Made by a program: the position numbers and the translations under genes
The notes under the pieces: model-generated
What the model was told of the DNA's origin: nothing
Databases searched by the model: none
Seen by the model: only the letters and a program-made list of their open reading frames with translations
Assembly: GCA_022778785.1 (NCBI GenBank)
Contig: JALFSO010000059.1
Coordinates: 1-37,820, forward strand
Direction: 5' to 3'
Length of the DNA: 37,820 nucleotides
DNA from: Dysosmobacter sp.
GTDB lineage: Bacteria > Bacillota > Clostridia > Oscillospirales > Oscillospiraceae
Part shown: piece after piece, positions 9,393-20,073 of the stretch
Layout: each line of letters begins with the position of its first letter
How positions within the stretch are numbered: position 1 is the first letter of the stretch

Positions 9393-9486
9393 TCCCCGGA
9401 CAGCAGGCGGCACACCTTGCCGGTGCCTCCTGTCCGGGGAGGGTGGGAAAAGCTCCGGGACAGGCGGTAAGCCGCCCGCCCGGAGC
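9393..9486 (-). other. Two stem-loops between ilvC and ilvD
   Basis: An 11-bp perfect stem (9393-9403 with 9430-9440) and a second hairpin (9452-9459 with 9479-9486, plus an inner GGCGG/CCGCC) fill the ilvC-ilvD gap. Neither is followed by a U-run on the - strand, so they look like mRNA-processing or stabilising structures rather than terminators. They could set the ilvC:ilvD ratio. Confidence 0.5.
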
Positions 9487-9498
9487 AACAGGTGTGTT

Positions 9499-10518
9499 TT
9501 AGTTGGAAGCGGTATCGGGATCGGTGTCGTCGCCCCAGAGCATGTTGCGGCGCAGCTCGGCGCCCACGGTCTCCATGGGGTGCTTGGCCAGGATGGCGCG
9601 GCTGGCATTGAAGAAGCAGCGGCCATTCTTGTTCTCGGCGATCCACTTGCCGGCGAAGGTGCCGTTCTGGATGTCGGTGAGGACGGCCTTCATGTTCTTC
9701 TTGGTCTCTTCATAGGGCAGCACCCGGGGACCGGAGACATACTCGCCGTACTCGGCGGTGTCGGAGATGGAGTAGTTCATCATGGCCACGCCGCCCTTGT
9801 TGATCAGGTCGATGATGAGCTTCATCTCATGGATGCACTCGAAATAGGCGTTCTCGGGGGCGTAGCCGGCCTCCACCAGGGTCTCGAAGCCGCACTTCAT
9901 CAGCTCCACGACGCCGCCGCACAGAATGGCCTGCTCGCCGAACAGATCGGTCTCGGTCTCATCCTGGAAGGTGGTCTCCATGACGCCGCCGCGGGCGCCG
10001 CCGATGCCGGCGGCATAGGCCAGACCGATGTCATAGGCCTTGCCGGTGGCGTCCTGCTCCACAGCGATCAGGCAGGGCACGCCCCTGCCGTTGACATACT
10101 GGCTGCGGACGGTGTGGCCGGGGCCCTTGGGAGCGATCATCAGAACGTCCACATCCTTGGGGGGGACGATCTGCTTGAAGTGGATGTTGAAGCCGTGGGC
10201 GAACATCAGGGCATTGCCGGACTCCAGGTTGGGGGCGATGTCCTTCTGATAGACCTGAGCCTGGACCTCGTCGTTCACCAGCATCATGATGATGTCGCCC
10301 CACTTGGCGGCCTCAGCCACAGTCATGACCTTCAGGCCGGCCTTCTCGGCGTTCTCCCAGTTCTTGGAACCGGCGCGCAGGCCGACGCACACGTCGCATC
10401 CGGAGTCCTTCAGGTTCAGCGCATGGGCGTGGCCCTGGGAGCCGTAGCCGATGATGGTGATCTTCTTGCCGTTCAGCTTGTTGATGTCGCAGTCCTTCTC
10501 ATAATACATTTTTGCCAT
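9499..10518 (-). CDS. ilvC: Ketol-acid reductoisomerase (class I)
   Basis: IlvC isomerises and reduces acetolactate and acetohydroxybutyrate using NAD(P)H and Mg2+. The 339-residue length marks the short class I enzyme. [17 protein letters not shown] is the Rossmann dinucleotide motif. GPGHTVR and [13 protein letters not shown] carry the active-site His and the metal-binding acidic residues. The ATG at 10518 (MAKMYYEKD) is preferred over an upstream in-frame ATG because GGAGG lies 8 nt before it. The start of ilvC overlaps the end of ilvN1 by 20 nt, which suggests translational coupling. Confidence 0.97.
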   Translation of the reverse strand: MAKMYYEKDCDINKLNGKKITIIGYGSQGHAHALNLKDSGCDVCVGLRAGSKNWENAEKAGLKVMTVAEAAKWGDIIMMLVNDEVQAQVYQKDIAPNLESGNALMFAHGFNIHFKQIVPPKDVDVLMIAPKGPGHTVRSQYVNGRGVPCLIAVEQDATGKAYDIGLAYAAGIGGARGGVMETTFQDETETDLFGEQAILCGGVVELMKCGFETLVEAGYAPENAYFECIHEMKLIIDLINKGGVAMMNYSISDTAEYGEYVSGPRVLPYEETKKNMKAVLTDIQNGTFAGKWIAENKNGRCFFNASRAILAKHPMETVGAELRRNMLWGDDTDPDTASN

Positions 10519-11065
10519 AGTCGTATTCCTCCTTGAGTTTATTGTCGTCATATATCGTGCTACGCCCTCTCTCGATGGCGATAGTACCGGTCTTTGCGAT
10601 CTCCAGAATGCCGAAATCGCTGAGCATGTCGATGAGCGCGTCGCTTTTGCTCTGGCTGCCGAACACCCACAGCGTCAGGGAGTCCCGGCTGACGTCGATG
10701 ACCTTGGCGTGGAAGATGTTGGCGATCTGAATGGCCTCTTCCCGGGCGGCCCGGTCCGCGGCGGCCACCTTGATGAAGGCGATCTCCCGCCGGATGCAGG
10801 TGTCCTCGTCCAGGATCTTCACGGCCTTCACCGGCAACAGCTTCCGGCACTGGGCGGCAATCTGGTCGATCATCAGTTCATCGGCGATGATCTCGATGGA
10901 GATGCGGGCCACGCCGGGGCGGTCCGTTGCGCCGGAGACGATGGACTCGATGTTGTAGCCCTTCCGGGAGAACAGCCGTGCCACCTGACTGAGGATGCCG
11001 GGGGAGTCGTCCGCCAGGATGCAGAGAGTGTAGAGCTTCCGCTCGGTGTTGAATTGCTTTTTCAT
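10499..11065 (-). CDS. ilvN: Acetolactate synthase small (regulatory) subunit, copy 1
   Basis: The 188-residue protein has an N-terminal ACT domain ([20 protein letters not shown], around residues 11-85) of the type that binds valine for feedback inhibition. The usual small-subunit C-terminal domain follows ([16 protein letters not shown]...). It should pair with the IlvB encoded 11 bp upstream. The start ATG has GGAGG before it. The C-terminus ([13 protein letters not shown]) is longer than in copy 2 and is encoded by DNA that overlaps the beginning of ilvC. Confidence 0.95.
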   Translation of the reverse strand: MKKQFNTERKLYTLCILADDSPGILSQVARLFSRKGYNIESIVSGATDRPGVARISIEIIADELMIDQIAAQCRKLLPVKAVKILDEDTCIRREIAFIKVAAADRAAREEAIQIANIFHAKVIDVSRDSLTLWVFGSQSKSDALIDMLSDFGILEIAKTGTIAIERGRSTIYDDNKLKEEYDYGKNVL

Positions 11066-11076
11066 CTCGCGCCTCC

Positions 11077-12777
11077 TCAGTTCAGCAGGAAGTCCGTGAT
11101 GGGAGAACCGGCAGCCACCATGGGACGGACCATCTCGTCGATGTTCAGCCGGCAGTCGATGACCGCGCCGGTGCCGCAGGCCAGGGCCTGGGCGAAGACG
11201 TCCTCCATCTCGGCACGGGTAGTGGCCCGATAGCCCTTGAGGCCATAGGCCTCCGCCAGCTTCACGAAGTCCGGGCCCCGGTCCAGGGTGGTCTCGGAGT
11301 AGCGCTGGCCGTAGATCAGACTCTGCCACTGGCGGACCATGCCCAGCGTGCCATTGTCGAAGATGACGGTGATGATGGGCAGGCCGTAGTGCTCCACAGT
11401 ACACAGCTCATGGCAGTTCATGCGGAAGCAGCCGTCGCCGGTGACGTGGATGACCCGCTTGTCCGGGTTGCCCATCTGCGCGCCGATGGCGGCGCCCAGG
11501 CCGAAGCCCATGGTGCCGAAGCCGCCGCTGGTCAGCAGCTGGCCGGGATAGGAGAAGTGCAGGTACTTGATGGCCCACATCTGGTGCTGGCCCACGTCGG
11601 TGGCCACGATGGCGTCCTCCGGCGCTTTTGTCCGGATGACCTCTAGCACCTGCTGGGGCGTGAGCACCGGGCTGTCCTCCGCCACGGAGGGCGCCCGCAG
11701 AGGCAGGATGTGCTCCTTCCAGACTGTGTGCTGGTACTGGGGCATCCTGTCGTTCAGCATCCGCAGGACCTGCTTGGCGGAGCCGATGATATGGTGGTCC
11801 GTCAGAACGTTCTTGTCGATCTCCGCCCGGTCGATGTCGATCTGAACGATCTTGGCCTGCTGGGCGAAGGTGGCGGGGTCCAGCGCCACCCGGTCGGAGA
11901 AGCGGCAGCCCACGGCGATGAGCAGGTCGCACTCGTCACAGGCCACGTTGGAGGCCCGGGAGCCGTGCATGCCGATCATGCCGGTGGTCAGGGGATGTCC
12001 GCCGGGGAAGCCGCCGCCGCCCATAACGGTGATGGCCACCGGGGCGTCCAGCTTCTCGGCGAATTCCCGGAACTCCCGGTCCGCCTTGCCCCGGACCACG
12101 CCGCCGCCGCAGATCAGCAGCGGCCGTTTCGCCTGGGCGATCATGTCCAGCAGGGTGTTTACATCCTCCTGGTTGGGCTCCGGGTTCTTCAGCTGGGTGC
12201 TGGCCAGCGCCCGGATGCTGTCACAGCCCCGGTTCTGCCGCCAGGGGATGAACTCGTAGTCGATCATCTGGTCGGCGGCGGTGACGTTCTTCAAAAAGTC
12301 GATGAGCACCGGGCCGGGACGGCCGTTGGCCGCCACGGCGAAGGCCTGACGCATCACGTCCGGGATGGTCTGGGCGTCCCGCACCAGGAAGGTTGCCTTG
12401 GTGATGGGCATGGCGATGCCGGTGGTGTCCACCTCCTGGAAGGAGTCCTTGCCCAGGAAGTTCTCGCCCACGTTGCAGGTGATGAACACCACGGGAGAGG
12501 AGTCCAGATAGGCGGTGGCGATGCCGGTGGTGAGATTGGTGGCGCCCGGTCCGGAGGTGGCGAAGCACACGCCCACCTTACCGGTGGAGCGGGCATAGCC
12601 GTCTGCCGCGTGGGAAGCCCCCTGCTCATGGGCGGTCAGAACGTGATGGATCTTGTCCTGATAGCGGTACAGTTCGTCGTACAGGTTCAGGATGGTGCCG
12701 CCGGGATAGCCGAAGACCGTGTCCACCTCCTGCTCCAGCAGGCACTCCATGATTGCCTGCGTCGCTCTGATCTTCAA
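11077..12777 (-). CDS. ilvB: Acetolactate synthase large (catalytic) subunit, copy 1
   Basis: A ThDP-dependent enzyme of 566 residues that condenses pyruvate with pyruvate or 2-oxobutyrate. It has the canonical FGYPGG at 22-27, the catalytic Glu51 (LTAHEQGASHAADGYAR), the GDG...N ThDP/Mg motif (GDGCFRMN...FDN) and GMVRQWQ with Trp484. The Trp corresponds to the residue linked to 2-oxobutyrate preference in characterised synthases. The start is TTG at 12777: GGAGG lies 8 nt upstream, and the nearby ATG at 12784 is in another frame and too close to the ribosome site. This copy looks like the conventional biosynthetic isozyme. Confidence 0.96.
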   Translation of the reverse strand: MKIRATQAIMECLLEQEVDTVFGYPGGTILNLYDELYRYQDKIHHVLTAHEQGASHAADGYARSTGKVGVCFATSGPGATNLTTGIATAYLDSSPVVFITCNVGENFLGKDSFQEVDTTGIAMPITKATFLVRDAQTIPDVMRQAFAVAANGRPGPVLIDFLKNVTAADQMIDYEFIPWRQNRGCDSIRALASTQLKNPEPNQEDVNTLLDMIAQAKRPLLICGGGVVRGKADREFREFAEKLDAPVAITVMGGGGFPGGHPLTTGMIGMHGSRASNVACDECDLLIAVGCRFSDRVALDPATFAQQAKIVQIDIDRAEIDKNVLTDHHIIGSAKQVLRMLNDRMPQYQHTVWKEHILPLRAPSVAEDSPVLTPQQVLEVIRTKAPEDAIVATDVGQHQMWAIKYLHFSYPGQLLTSGGFGTMGFGLGAAIGAQMGNPDKRVIHVTGDGCFRMNCHELCTVEHYGLPIITVIFDNGTLGMVRQWQSLIYGQRYSETTLDRGPDFVKLAEAYGLKGYRATTRAEMEDVFAQALACGTGAVIDCRLNIDEMVRPMVAAGSPITDFLLN

Positions 12778-12829
12778 AACGCATTCCTCCTTATGTTCAC
12801 CCGAACGGCGGCCACCGTCCGGGGGCTGG

Positions 12830-13315
12830 TCAGATCTTTCCGGCGCCCTTCTGCAGGGCGATGACGCCGGTGCGGGCCACTTCCAGAATATTGTAGGGCC
12901 GCATCATATCCTCGAAGACGCTCACCCGGTCCGGCGTATCGGAGAGCTCCATGGTCATGGAGGTGGGGGAGATATCCGCCACCTTGGCGCCGCAGATGTT
13001 GCAGATGGTCATGATCTGCTCCCGGGTGTTCTTGTTGGCGCTGACCTTGATGATCATCAGCTCCCGCCCGATGAGGCTGCTCTCGTCCAGGGTGCGGACC
13101 TTGATGACCTCAATGAGCTTGTTCAGCTGTTTTTCCACCTGTTCCACCACGCTGTTGCCGCTGTCCACAATGATGGTAATGCGGGAGAGAGTGGGGTCGT
13201 CGGTGACGCCCACGGCCAGAGAGTCGATGTTGAACGCCCGGCGGGAGAACAGGCTGGTGATGCGGTTCAGAACGCCTGCCCGGTTTTCCACCAGGACGGA
13301 AATGGTTTGTTTCAT
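12830..13315 (-). CDS. ilvN: Acetolactate synthase small (regulatory) subunit, copy 2
   Basis: A 161-residue small subunit with an N-terminal ACT domain (ISVLVENRAGVLNRITSLFS) and a C-terminal domain (LDESSLIGRELMIIKVSANK), the usual IlvN/IlvH length. It lies 17 bp after the copy 2 large-subunit gene and should regulate that enzyme. It is clearly diverged from copy 1, so the two operon halves are old paralogous pairs rather than a recent tandem duplication. A small imperfect hairpin (about 12800-12825) separates it from the copy 1 large-subunit gene. Confidence 0.95.
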   Translation of the reverse strand: MKQTISVLVENRAGVLNRITSLFSRRAFNIDSLAVGVTDDPTLSRITIIVDSGNSVVEQVEKQLNKLIEVIKVRTLDESSLIGRELMIIKVSANKNTREQIMTICNICGAKVADISPTSMTMELSDTPDRVSVFEDMMRPYNILEVARTGVIALQKGAGKI

Positions 13316-13332
13316 CTCACATTTCCCCCTTC

Positions 13333-14967
13333 TCAGTCGTAGGTGCCCACGTCGGGGTGGACCTCACAGATCAGGATGCAGCTGCCCTTGACGGCCAGAA
13401 ACCGGTCCAGCGTGTCGTCCAGCTGGTCCTCGTCATTGACAACCAGGCTGGGGATGCCGTAGGCGGCGGCAATGGTCTCAAAATCGGGAGAGCCGTCCAG
13501 GTCCACGCCGATGGGGCCGTGATAAGGGTCGGTCTTCTGGATCTGATGGACCAGGCCCAGCACATGGTTGCGGAACAGGACGATCTTGATGTCCATACCG
13601 GCGCAGCGGATGGCCGCCAACTCGTTCATGGCCATCTGGAAGGAGCCGTCGCCGCAGACCACAATGGTCTGCCGGTCCGGCAGAGCCACCTTGGCGCCGA
13701 TGGCCGCCGGCAGGGCGTAGCCCATGGTGCCCAGGCCGCCGCTGGTCAGCAGGCGTCCGTTCTTCTGGGGCAGGTACTTGCAGGTGAAGATCTGGTTCTG
13801 GCCCACATCCACGCAAACCACAGCGTCGTCGTCCAGCCGGGCACCCAGCTTCCGCATCACGGTGCCGGGGAACACGGAGCCCTCCCGCCGGGGGAACTCC
13901 CGGGTCAGTTCTGCTTTCCGATACTCCTTCAGGCACTCCCGCCAGGCCGCCGCGTCAGGGGCGGGGACGTCCAGCGCCAGCAGCTGCTGGAGGATGACCT
14001 TCACGTCGCCCACCAGGGGAATTGCCGCCTGCATGTTCTTGCCGATCTCCGCCGGGTCCACGTCGATGTGGATGGTGGCCATCCGGCGCTGGATCTCGTC
14101 GGGAGAGAGGATGGCCCGGTCCGCCGCCCGGGTGCCCACCATAATCAGCAGGTCGGACTTGGCCAGGGCCTTGTTGGCGCAGCGGTTGCCGTGGGCGCCG
14201 ATCATGCCCATGTTTAGGGGATGGTGGGTGGGCATCAGGGACACGCCCATCATGGTCTTTACCACGGGGATGGAGTAGCGCTCCGCCAGCTCCAGCAGCT
14301 CGTCCCGGGCGTGGGCCAGCCACACGCCGCCGCCGGCGCAGATCAGGGGCTGCTTGGCCTTGGAGATGGCCTCCGCCACCCGCTTGATCTGAAGATCGTT
14401 GCCCCGGACGGAGGGCTTGTAGCCCCGGATGTGGACCTCCTCCGGGAAGGTGACATCCGGCACCGCCTGCTCCTGAATGTCGATGGGGACGTCGATGAGC
14501 ACCGGGCCGGGACGGCCGGTGGAGGCGATGTAGAACGCCTCTTTCAGGATCCGGGGCAGCTCAGCGGCGTCCTTGACCAGATAGTTGTGCTTGGTGAAGG
14601 GCGTCACCGCACCGGTGATATCCACCTCCTGGAAGATGTCCCGTCCCAGCAGGTTGGAGGGCACCTGGCCCGTAATGGCCACCATGGGGATGGAGTCCAT
14701 ATAGGCGGTGGCAATGCCGGTGATCAGATTGGTAGCGCCCGGTCCGGAGGTCACGATGCACACGCCCACCTTGCCGGTGACCCGGGCGTAGCCGGAGGCC
14801 ATATGCCCCGCATTCTGTTCTGTGCGGACCAGAGTGTACCCGATCTGCGGAATGTCCTTCAAAGCATCCATTACGGGACAGATGGTGGCGCCGGCATAGC
14901 CGAAGATGTGCTCCACGCCTTCCCGCAAAAGCCCTTCCATCAGGATTTGGGCTCCTGTCATTTCCAT
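13333..14967 (-). CDS. ilvB: Acetolactate synthase large subunit, copy 2 (divergent active site)
   Basis: A 544-residue ThDP enzyme of the acetolactate synthase family with catalytic Glu50 (LVRTEQNAGHMASGYAR) and a GDGSFQM...FRN ThDP motif. Two usually conserved sites differ. FGYPGG is FGYAGA (22-27). The VRQWQ tryptophan is replaced by Ile476 (LVHQIQ); loss of this Trp in characterised enzymes lowers preference for 2-oxobutyrate. Pairing with an ACT-domain subunit and placement as first gene after an ilv attenuator still support acetolactate synthesis, perhaps biased to valine/leucine. The ATG at 14967 is preferred over the one at 14982, because GGGGGG lies 7 nt upstream of it. Confidence 0.92.
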   Translation of the reverse strand: MEMTGAQILMEGLLREGVEHIFGYAGATICPVMDALKDIPQIGYTLVRTEQNAGHMASGYARVTGKVGVCIVTSGPGATNLITGIATAYMDSIPMVAITGQVPSNLLGRDIFQEVDITGAVTPFTKHNYLVKDAAELPRILKEAFYIASTGRPGPVLIDVPIDIQEQAVPDVTFPEEVHIRGYKPSVRGNDLQIKRVAEAISKAKQPLICAGGGVWLAHARDELLELAERYSIPVVKTMMGVSLMPTHHPLNMGMIGAHGNRCANKALAKSDLLIMVGTRAADRAILSPDEIQRRMATIHIDVDPAEIGKNMQAAIPLVGDVKVILQQLLALDVPAPDAAAWRECLKEYRKAELTREFPRREGSVFPGTVMRKLGARLDDDAVVCVDVGQNQIFTCKYLPQKNGRLLTSGGLGTMGYALPAAIGAKVALPDRQTIVVCGDGSFQMAMNELAAIRCAGMDIKIVLFRNHVLGLVHQIQKTDPYHGPIGVDLDGSPDFETIAAAYGIPSLVVNDEDQLDDTLDRFLAVKGSCILICEVHPDVGTYD

Positions 14968-15010
14968 ACGTGTTCCCCCCATGTGTCAAAATCTCAGGCG
15001 TATGCCTGTA

Positions 15011-15050
15011 AAGAAAAAGTCCGCGGCCCTGTGTCGGGTCACGGACTTTC
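15011..15050 (-). terminator. Attenuator terminator of the ilv operon
   Basis: On the - strand, AAAGTCCG (15049-15042) pairs with CGGACTTT (15023-15016), with an inner CCC/GGG pairing, and runs into TTTTTCTT (15018-15011). It lies between the Ile/Leu/Val-rich leader peptide stop and ilvB2. A second hairpin (GGCGGAGCCGCC-like, about 15071-15088) lies between the leader stop and the terminator and could take part in switching. The antiterminator pairing was not resolved by eye. Confidence 0.8.
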
Positions 15051-15091
15051 GGGAGTGTTCATTTCAGTATCCGGCGGCTCCGCCTGCAATC

Positions 15092-15238
15092 TCAGCAGGG
15101 ACTGACGGCCGCTTTCCTGATCTGCGCATGACCAAACACACTATTCTTTTTCTGGAGAATGCTAATTCGTACCAGAGCCAGAATAATGCTTACCAGAGAG
15201 ATGCTGATCAGATTGGTCAGTGCAAACATGGTATCCAT
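15092..15238 (-). CDS. ilv operon leader peptide (attenuation)
   Basis: A 48-codon reading frame begins MDTMFALTNLISISLVSIIL and continues ALVRISILQKK; about half of residues 7-28 are Leu, Ile or Val. GGAGG lies 8 nt before its ATG. A good promoter lies about 90 bp upstream, and a terminator hairpin lies between its stop and ilvB2. This is the arrangement of classical amino-acid attenuators such as the enterobacterial ilv leader: when charged Ile, Leu or Val tRNA is scarce, ribosomes stall in the run and the terminator does not form. The peptide itself is probably not functional, although it could resemble a membrane helix. No equivalent gene name is given because it is recognised by composition and context only. 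Confidence 0.82.
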   Translation of the reverse strand: MDTMFALTNLISISLVSIILALVRISILQKKNSVFGHAQIRKAAVSPC

Positions 15239-15326
15239 AGGAATTTCCTCCGTTTTTCAACGGGCAGACAGACGTCCGAACCGGCGCTGCCGCAGGAATG
15301 GGAACATCTGCTTGTCTTGCATTGTT

Positions 15327-15355
15327 ATTATACATTTCACCACAGCAAAGCTCAA
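15327..15355 (-). promoter_or_regulatory. Promoter of the ilv operon
   Basis: On the - strand, TTGAGC (15355-15350) and a perfect TATAAT (15332-15327) are 17 bp apart. Transcription would begin near 15320, about 80 nt before the leader peptide start. The rest of the 257-bp gap between this leader and leuB is AT-rich and holds nothing else I can name. Confidence 0.75.
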
Positions 15356-15495
15356 CTGTAAAAACAGAAATTCCAATTTTTCTGGAACCTTGAACGAATT
15401 TTTAAATGTCGCTGTCGGATTTTCTATGAAAATTGCATGATTTCTCCGCGCTTTCGTCTTCCGGCGGACTGCGGAAAAAAGGATATCGCGCCCGG

Positions 15496-16566
15496 TCAGA
15501 TGCGCTGGCGGATGAGACTGCCCATCTCCCGGCAGCCAACCAGTGTTCCGCTCTCGCCCAGAATGTCGCCGCAACGGTAGCCGTCCTTCAGGACCTTGTC
15601 CACGGCGGCCTCCACGGCGTCGGCCTCGGCGGCCATATCGAAGCTGTAGCGCAGCATCATGGCGGCGGCCAGAATGGTGCCGATGGGGTTGGCCTTGTCC
15701 TGTCCGGCGATGTCCGGCGCGGAGCCGTGGATGGGCTCATACAGGCCCCGGGTGCCGTCGCCCATGCTGGAGGAGGGGATCATGCCGATGGAGCCGGTGA
15801 TCTGGCTGGCCTCGTCGGAGAGGATATCGCCGAACAGGTTCTCGGTGACGATGACGTCGAACTGGCTGGGATCCCGGACCATCTGCATGGCGGCGTTGTC
15901 CACGTACATGTGGCGCAGCTCCACGTCGGGATACTCCGCCGCCACCTCCGTGACGGTCTTCCGCCACAGACGGGAGGTGTCCAGCACATTGGCCTTGTCG
16001 ATGGAGGTGACCCGCTTGCGGCGCTTCCGGGCCATGTCGAAGGCAACCCGGGCCACCCGGCGGATCTCATGCTCGGAATAGGCCATGATGTCGGTGGCCT
16101 TCTGCTCGCCGTCCACCTCCTCGGTGGAGTGGCTGCCGAAGTACACGCCGCCGATGAGCTCCCGCACCACCACGAAGTCGATGCCCCGGGCGGCGATGTC
16201 CGCCCGCAGGGGGCAGGCGGCGGAGAGGTCGGAGAACATCCGGGCGGGCCGCACGTTGCTGTACAGGCCCATGGCGCCCCGGAGCTTCAGCAATCCCCGC
16301 TCCGGCCGGTTGGCGGAGGACTGGCTGTCCCACTTGGGGCCGCCCACGGCGCCCAGCAGAACGCTGTCCGCCGCCAGGCAGGTCTCCAGACTGGAGTCCG
16401 GCAGGGGCACGCCGAAGGCGTCGATGGCGTTGCCGCCCATGGGGGCCTCCTGATAGGTAAAGGTGTGGCCGAATTTGGCGGCCACGGCGTCCAGAACGCC
16501 GATGGCCTCCCCCACGATCTCGGGGCCGATGCCGTCGCCGCGGATCACAGCGATGGTCTTGTTCAT
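15496..16566 (-). CDS. leuB: 3-isopropylmalate dehydrogenase
   Basis: LeuB oxidatively decarboxylates 3-isopropylmalate with NAD+. The 356-residue protein begins with the family motif [14 protein letters not shown]. It contains RPARMF (substrate arginines), the Lys/Asp catalytic region ([17 protein letters not shown]) and the metal/NAD signature [20 protein letters not shown]. Its ATG overlaps the leuD stop codon as ATGA, a typical coupled arrangement. It is the last gene of the leu transcription unit. Confidence 0.97.
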   Translation of the reverse strand: MNKTIAVIRGDGIGPEIVGEAIGVLDAVAAKFGHTFTYQEAPMGGNAIDAFGVPLPDSSLETCLAADSVLLGAVGGPKWDSQSSANRPERGLLKLRGAMGLYSNVRPARMFSDLSAACPLRADIAARGIDFVVVRELIGGVYFGSHSTEEVDGEQKATDIMAYSEHEIRRVARVAFDMARKRRKRVTSIDKANVLDTSRLWRKTVTEVAAEYPDVELRHMYVDNAAMQMVRDPSQFDVIVTENLFGDILSDEASQITGSIGMIPSSSMGDGTRGLYEPIHGSAPDIAGQDKANPIGTILAAAMMLRYSFDMAAEADAVEAAVDKVLKDGYRCGDILGESGTLVGCREMGSLIRQRI

Positions 16567-17060
16567 TCTCCGGCCTCCTTCGCTTTCAGGGAGGCCATGA
16601 GGCCGCCCTTGGCGATCATGTCCTTGATGAAGGGCGGGAAGGGCTCGGACTGATAGGTCTCACCCTTGGTGACGTTGGTGATAACGCCGGTGTCGTAGTC
16701 CACCTCCACCTCGTCGCCGTCCGTAATACCGGCGCTGGCGGCGGGGCACTCCAGAATGGGCAGGCCGATGTTGATGGAGTTGCGGTAGAAGATGCGGGCG
16801 AAGTTGGCGGCGATGACGCAGGAGATGCCGCTGGCCTTGATGGCGATGGGGGCGTGCTCCCGGGAGGAGCCGCAGCCGAAGTTGACGCCGGCCACCATGA
16901 TATCGCCGGGCTTCACCTTGGTGATGAAGGACTTGTCGATGTCCTCCATGCAGTGGGAGGCCAGCTCCTGATGGCTCTGGGTATTGAGATAACGGGCGGG
17001 GATGATGACGTCGGTGTCCACATGGTCCCCGTATTTATGTACGATTCCGTGTGCGTTCAT
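16563..17060 (-). CDS. leuD: 3-isopropylmalate dehydratase small subunit
   Basis: The 165-residue swivelling domain of isopropylmalate isomerase is of the short clostridial/archaeal type. It contains [16 protein letters not shown] near the start, the substrate-binding [16 protein letters not shown], and the C-terminal IAKGGL. GGAGG precedes its ATG. It is separated from leuC by a 158-bp spacer packed with stem-loops, although the two subunits must form one enzyme. Confidence 0.96.
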   Translation of the reverse strand: MNAHGIVHKYGDHVDTDVIIPARYLNTQSHQELASHCMEDIDKSFITKVKPGDIMVAGVNFGCGSSREHAPIAIKASGISCVIAANFARIFYRNSINIGLPILECPAASAGITDGDEVEVDYDTGVITNVTKGETYQSEPFPPFIKDMIAKGGLMASLKAKEAGE

Positions 17061-17074
17061 TGATAATCCTCCAT

Positions 17075-17220
17075 TTCGCCGCACATCGCGGCGAATCATG
17101 AAATCATTTTTCCGGCGGCGTGTACGTCGGAAAAATACATTGACCCGCGCGCCGGGGGCGCGCACACCAGTCCGCAGACTGGTGTGGGGGAATCTAAAGG
17201 GGGGACGAAGTCCCCTCTTT
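17075..17220 (-). repeat. Run of five stem-loops between leuC and leuD
   Basis: Five adjacent perfect or near-perfect hairpins fill the gap: 17075-17082/17088-17095 (8 bp), 17106-17117/17125-17136 (12 bp, one wobble), 17147-17153/17157-17163 (7 bp), 17064-like GC arm continuing into ACACCAGTC 17164-17172/17177-17185 (9 bp), and 17196-17206/17210-17220 (11 bp, one wobble). The last overlaps the leuC stop codon. No strong U-run follows any of them. Possible roles are mRNA stabilisation, partial termination, or a small non-coding repeat element of the REP/MITE kind. Confidence 0.7.
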
Positions 17221-18478
17221 ATACCTCGTCGGGGTGGCAGATATGCCCGGCGATGCCGGACGCGGCGGCCACGGCGGGAGAGGCCAGATACACCTCGCTG
17301 TCCACGTGGCCCATGCGGCCCACGAAGTTGCGGTTGGTGGTGGAGACGCAGCGCTCTCCGGCGGCCAGGATGCCCATGTAGCCGCCGAGGCACGGCCCGC
17401 AGGTGGGGGTGGAGACGATGCATCCGGCGTCCAGGAAGATGTCCGTGTAGCCACGGTGCATGCACTCCCGGTAGACGGTCTCGGTGGCGGGGATGACGAT
17501 GCCCCGGACGCCCTTGGCCAGATGGCGGCCCTTCAGCACTTCGGCGGCGGCGGCCATATCCGCCAGCTGGCCGTTGGTGCAGGAGCCGATGACGATCTGG
17601 TCGATGGCGATGTCCTTGCCCTCCCGGGCGCTGTGGGCGTTCTCCGGCAGATGGGGCCAGGCCACGGTGCAGTCCACGGTGCTGAGGTCGATGTCGATGG
17701 TGCGGGTGTACTCCGCATCGGGGTCCGCCTCGAAGGCGGTCCAGGGACGGTCCACCCGGCCCTCCACGTAGGCCCGGGTCACATCGTCCACGGGGAAGAT
17801 GCCGTTCTTGCCGCCGGCCTCAATGGCCATGTTGCAGATGGTCAGCCGGTCGTAGATGGTGAGATTTGCCACGCCGGGGCCAGCGAACTCAATGGACTGA
17901 TACCGGGCGCCGTCCACGCCGATCATGCCGATGAGGGTCAGGATCACGTCCTTGCCGGACACGAAGGGACGGAGCTTGCCGGTGAGATTCACCCGGATGG
18001 CGGAGGGCACCTTGAACCAGGTCTCGCCGGCGGCCATGGCCGCGCCCAGATCCGTGGAGCCAACGCCGGTGGAGAAGGCGCCCAGCGCACCGTAGGTGCA
18101 GGTGTGAGAGTCGGCGCCGATGACGGCCTCGCCAGGGGCCACCAGGCCCTGCTCCGGCAGGAGGGCGTGTTCGATGCCCATGGCACCCACGTCATAGTAG
18201 TGGTCGATATCGAACTTCCGGGCGAAGGTCCGGCACTGCTTGCACTGGGTGGCGGACTTGATGTCCTTGTTGGGAGCGAAGTGATCCATCACCATGGCGA
18301 TGCGGCTCTTGTCGAAAACCTTGGTGAAGCCCGCGGCCTCAAACTCGTTGATGGCCACCGGGGTGGTAATGTCATTGCCCAGCACCAGGTCCAGTTTGGC
18401 CTGGATCAGCTGTCCGGCACGGACGCTGTCCAGTCCCGCGTGGCGGGCCAGGATCTTCTGTGTCATGGTCATTCCCAT
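17219..18478 (-). CDS. leuC: 3-isopropylmalate dehydratase large subunit
   Basis: The 419-residue aconitase-fold subunit carries the 4Fe-4S cluster that isomerises 2- to 3-isopropylmalate. Cluster ligands are visible as GSCTNG (Cys300) and [10 protein letters not shown] (Cys360, Cys363). Other landmarks are [26 protein letters not shown] and the closing NRNFVGRMG. Its length marks the short (LeuC type 2, clostridial/archaeal) form. AAAGGAG lies 9 nt before the ATG. It follows leuA by 43 bp. Confidence 0.97.
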   Translation of the reverse strand: MGMTMTQKILARHAGLDSVRAGQLIQAKLDLVLGNDITTPVAINEFEAAGFTKVFDKSRIAMVMDHFAPNKDIKSATQCKQCRTFARKFDIDHYYDVGAMGIEHALLPEQGLVAPGEAVIGADSHTCTYGALGAFSTGVGSTDLGAAMAAGETWFKVPSAIRVNLTGKLRPFVSGKDVILTLIGMIGVDGARYQSIEFAGPGVANLTIYDRLTICNMAIEAGGKNGIFPVDDVTRAYVEGRVDRPWTAFEADPDAEYTRTIDIDLSTVDCTVAWPHLPENAHSAREGKDIAIDQIVIGSCTNGQLADMAAAAEVLKGRHLAKGVRGIVIPATETVYRECMHRGYTDIFLDAGCIVSTPTCGPCLGGYMGILAAGERCVSTTNRNFVGRMGHVDSEVYLASPAVAAASGIAGHICHPDEV

Positions 18479-18521
18479 TGTGTCAGTCTCCTTTGATTCA
18501 GATTTTCTGTCTCGATCCCGC

Positions 18522-20036
<1,515 letters not shown>

Positions 20037-20073
20037 GGCTTGTTCCTCCTGGATTGATTTCAAAAATGACAAC

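Noticed and set aside
6212-9502. A 1096-codon open frame on the + strand across the DUF815 and ilvD genes
   Set aside because: It is antisense to two well-recognised genes, has low-complexity Gly/Val/His/Asp-rich content typical of a GC-rich mirror frame, and matches no family.
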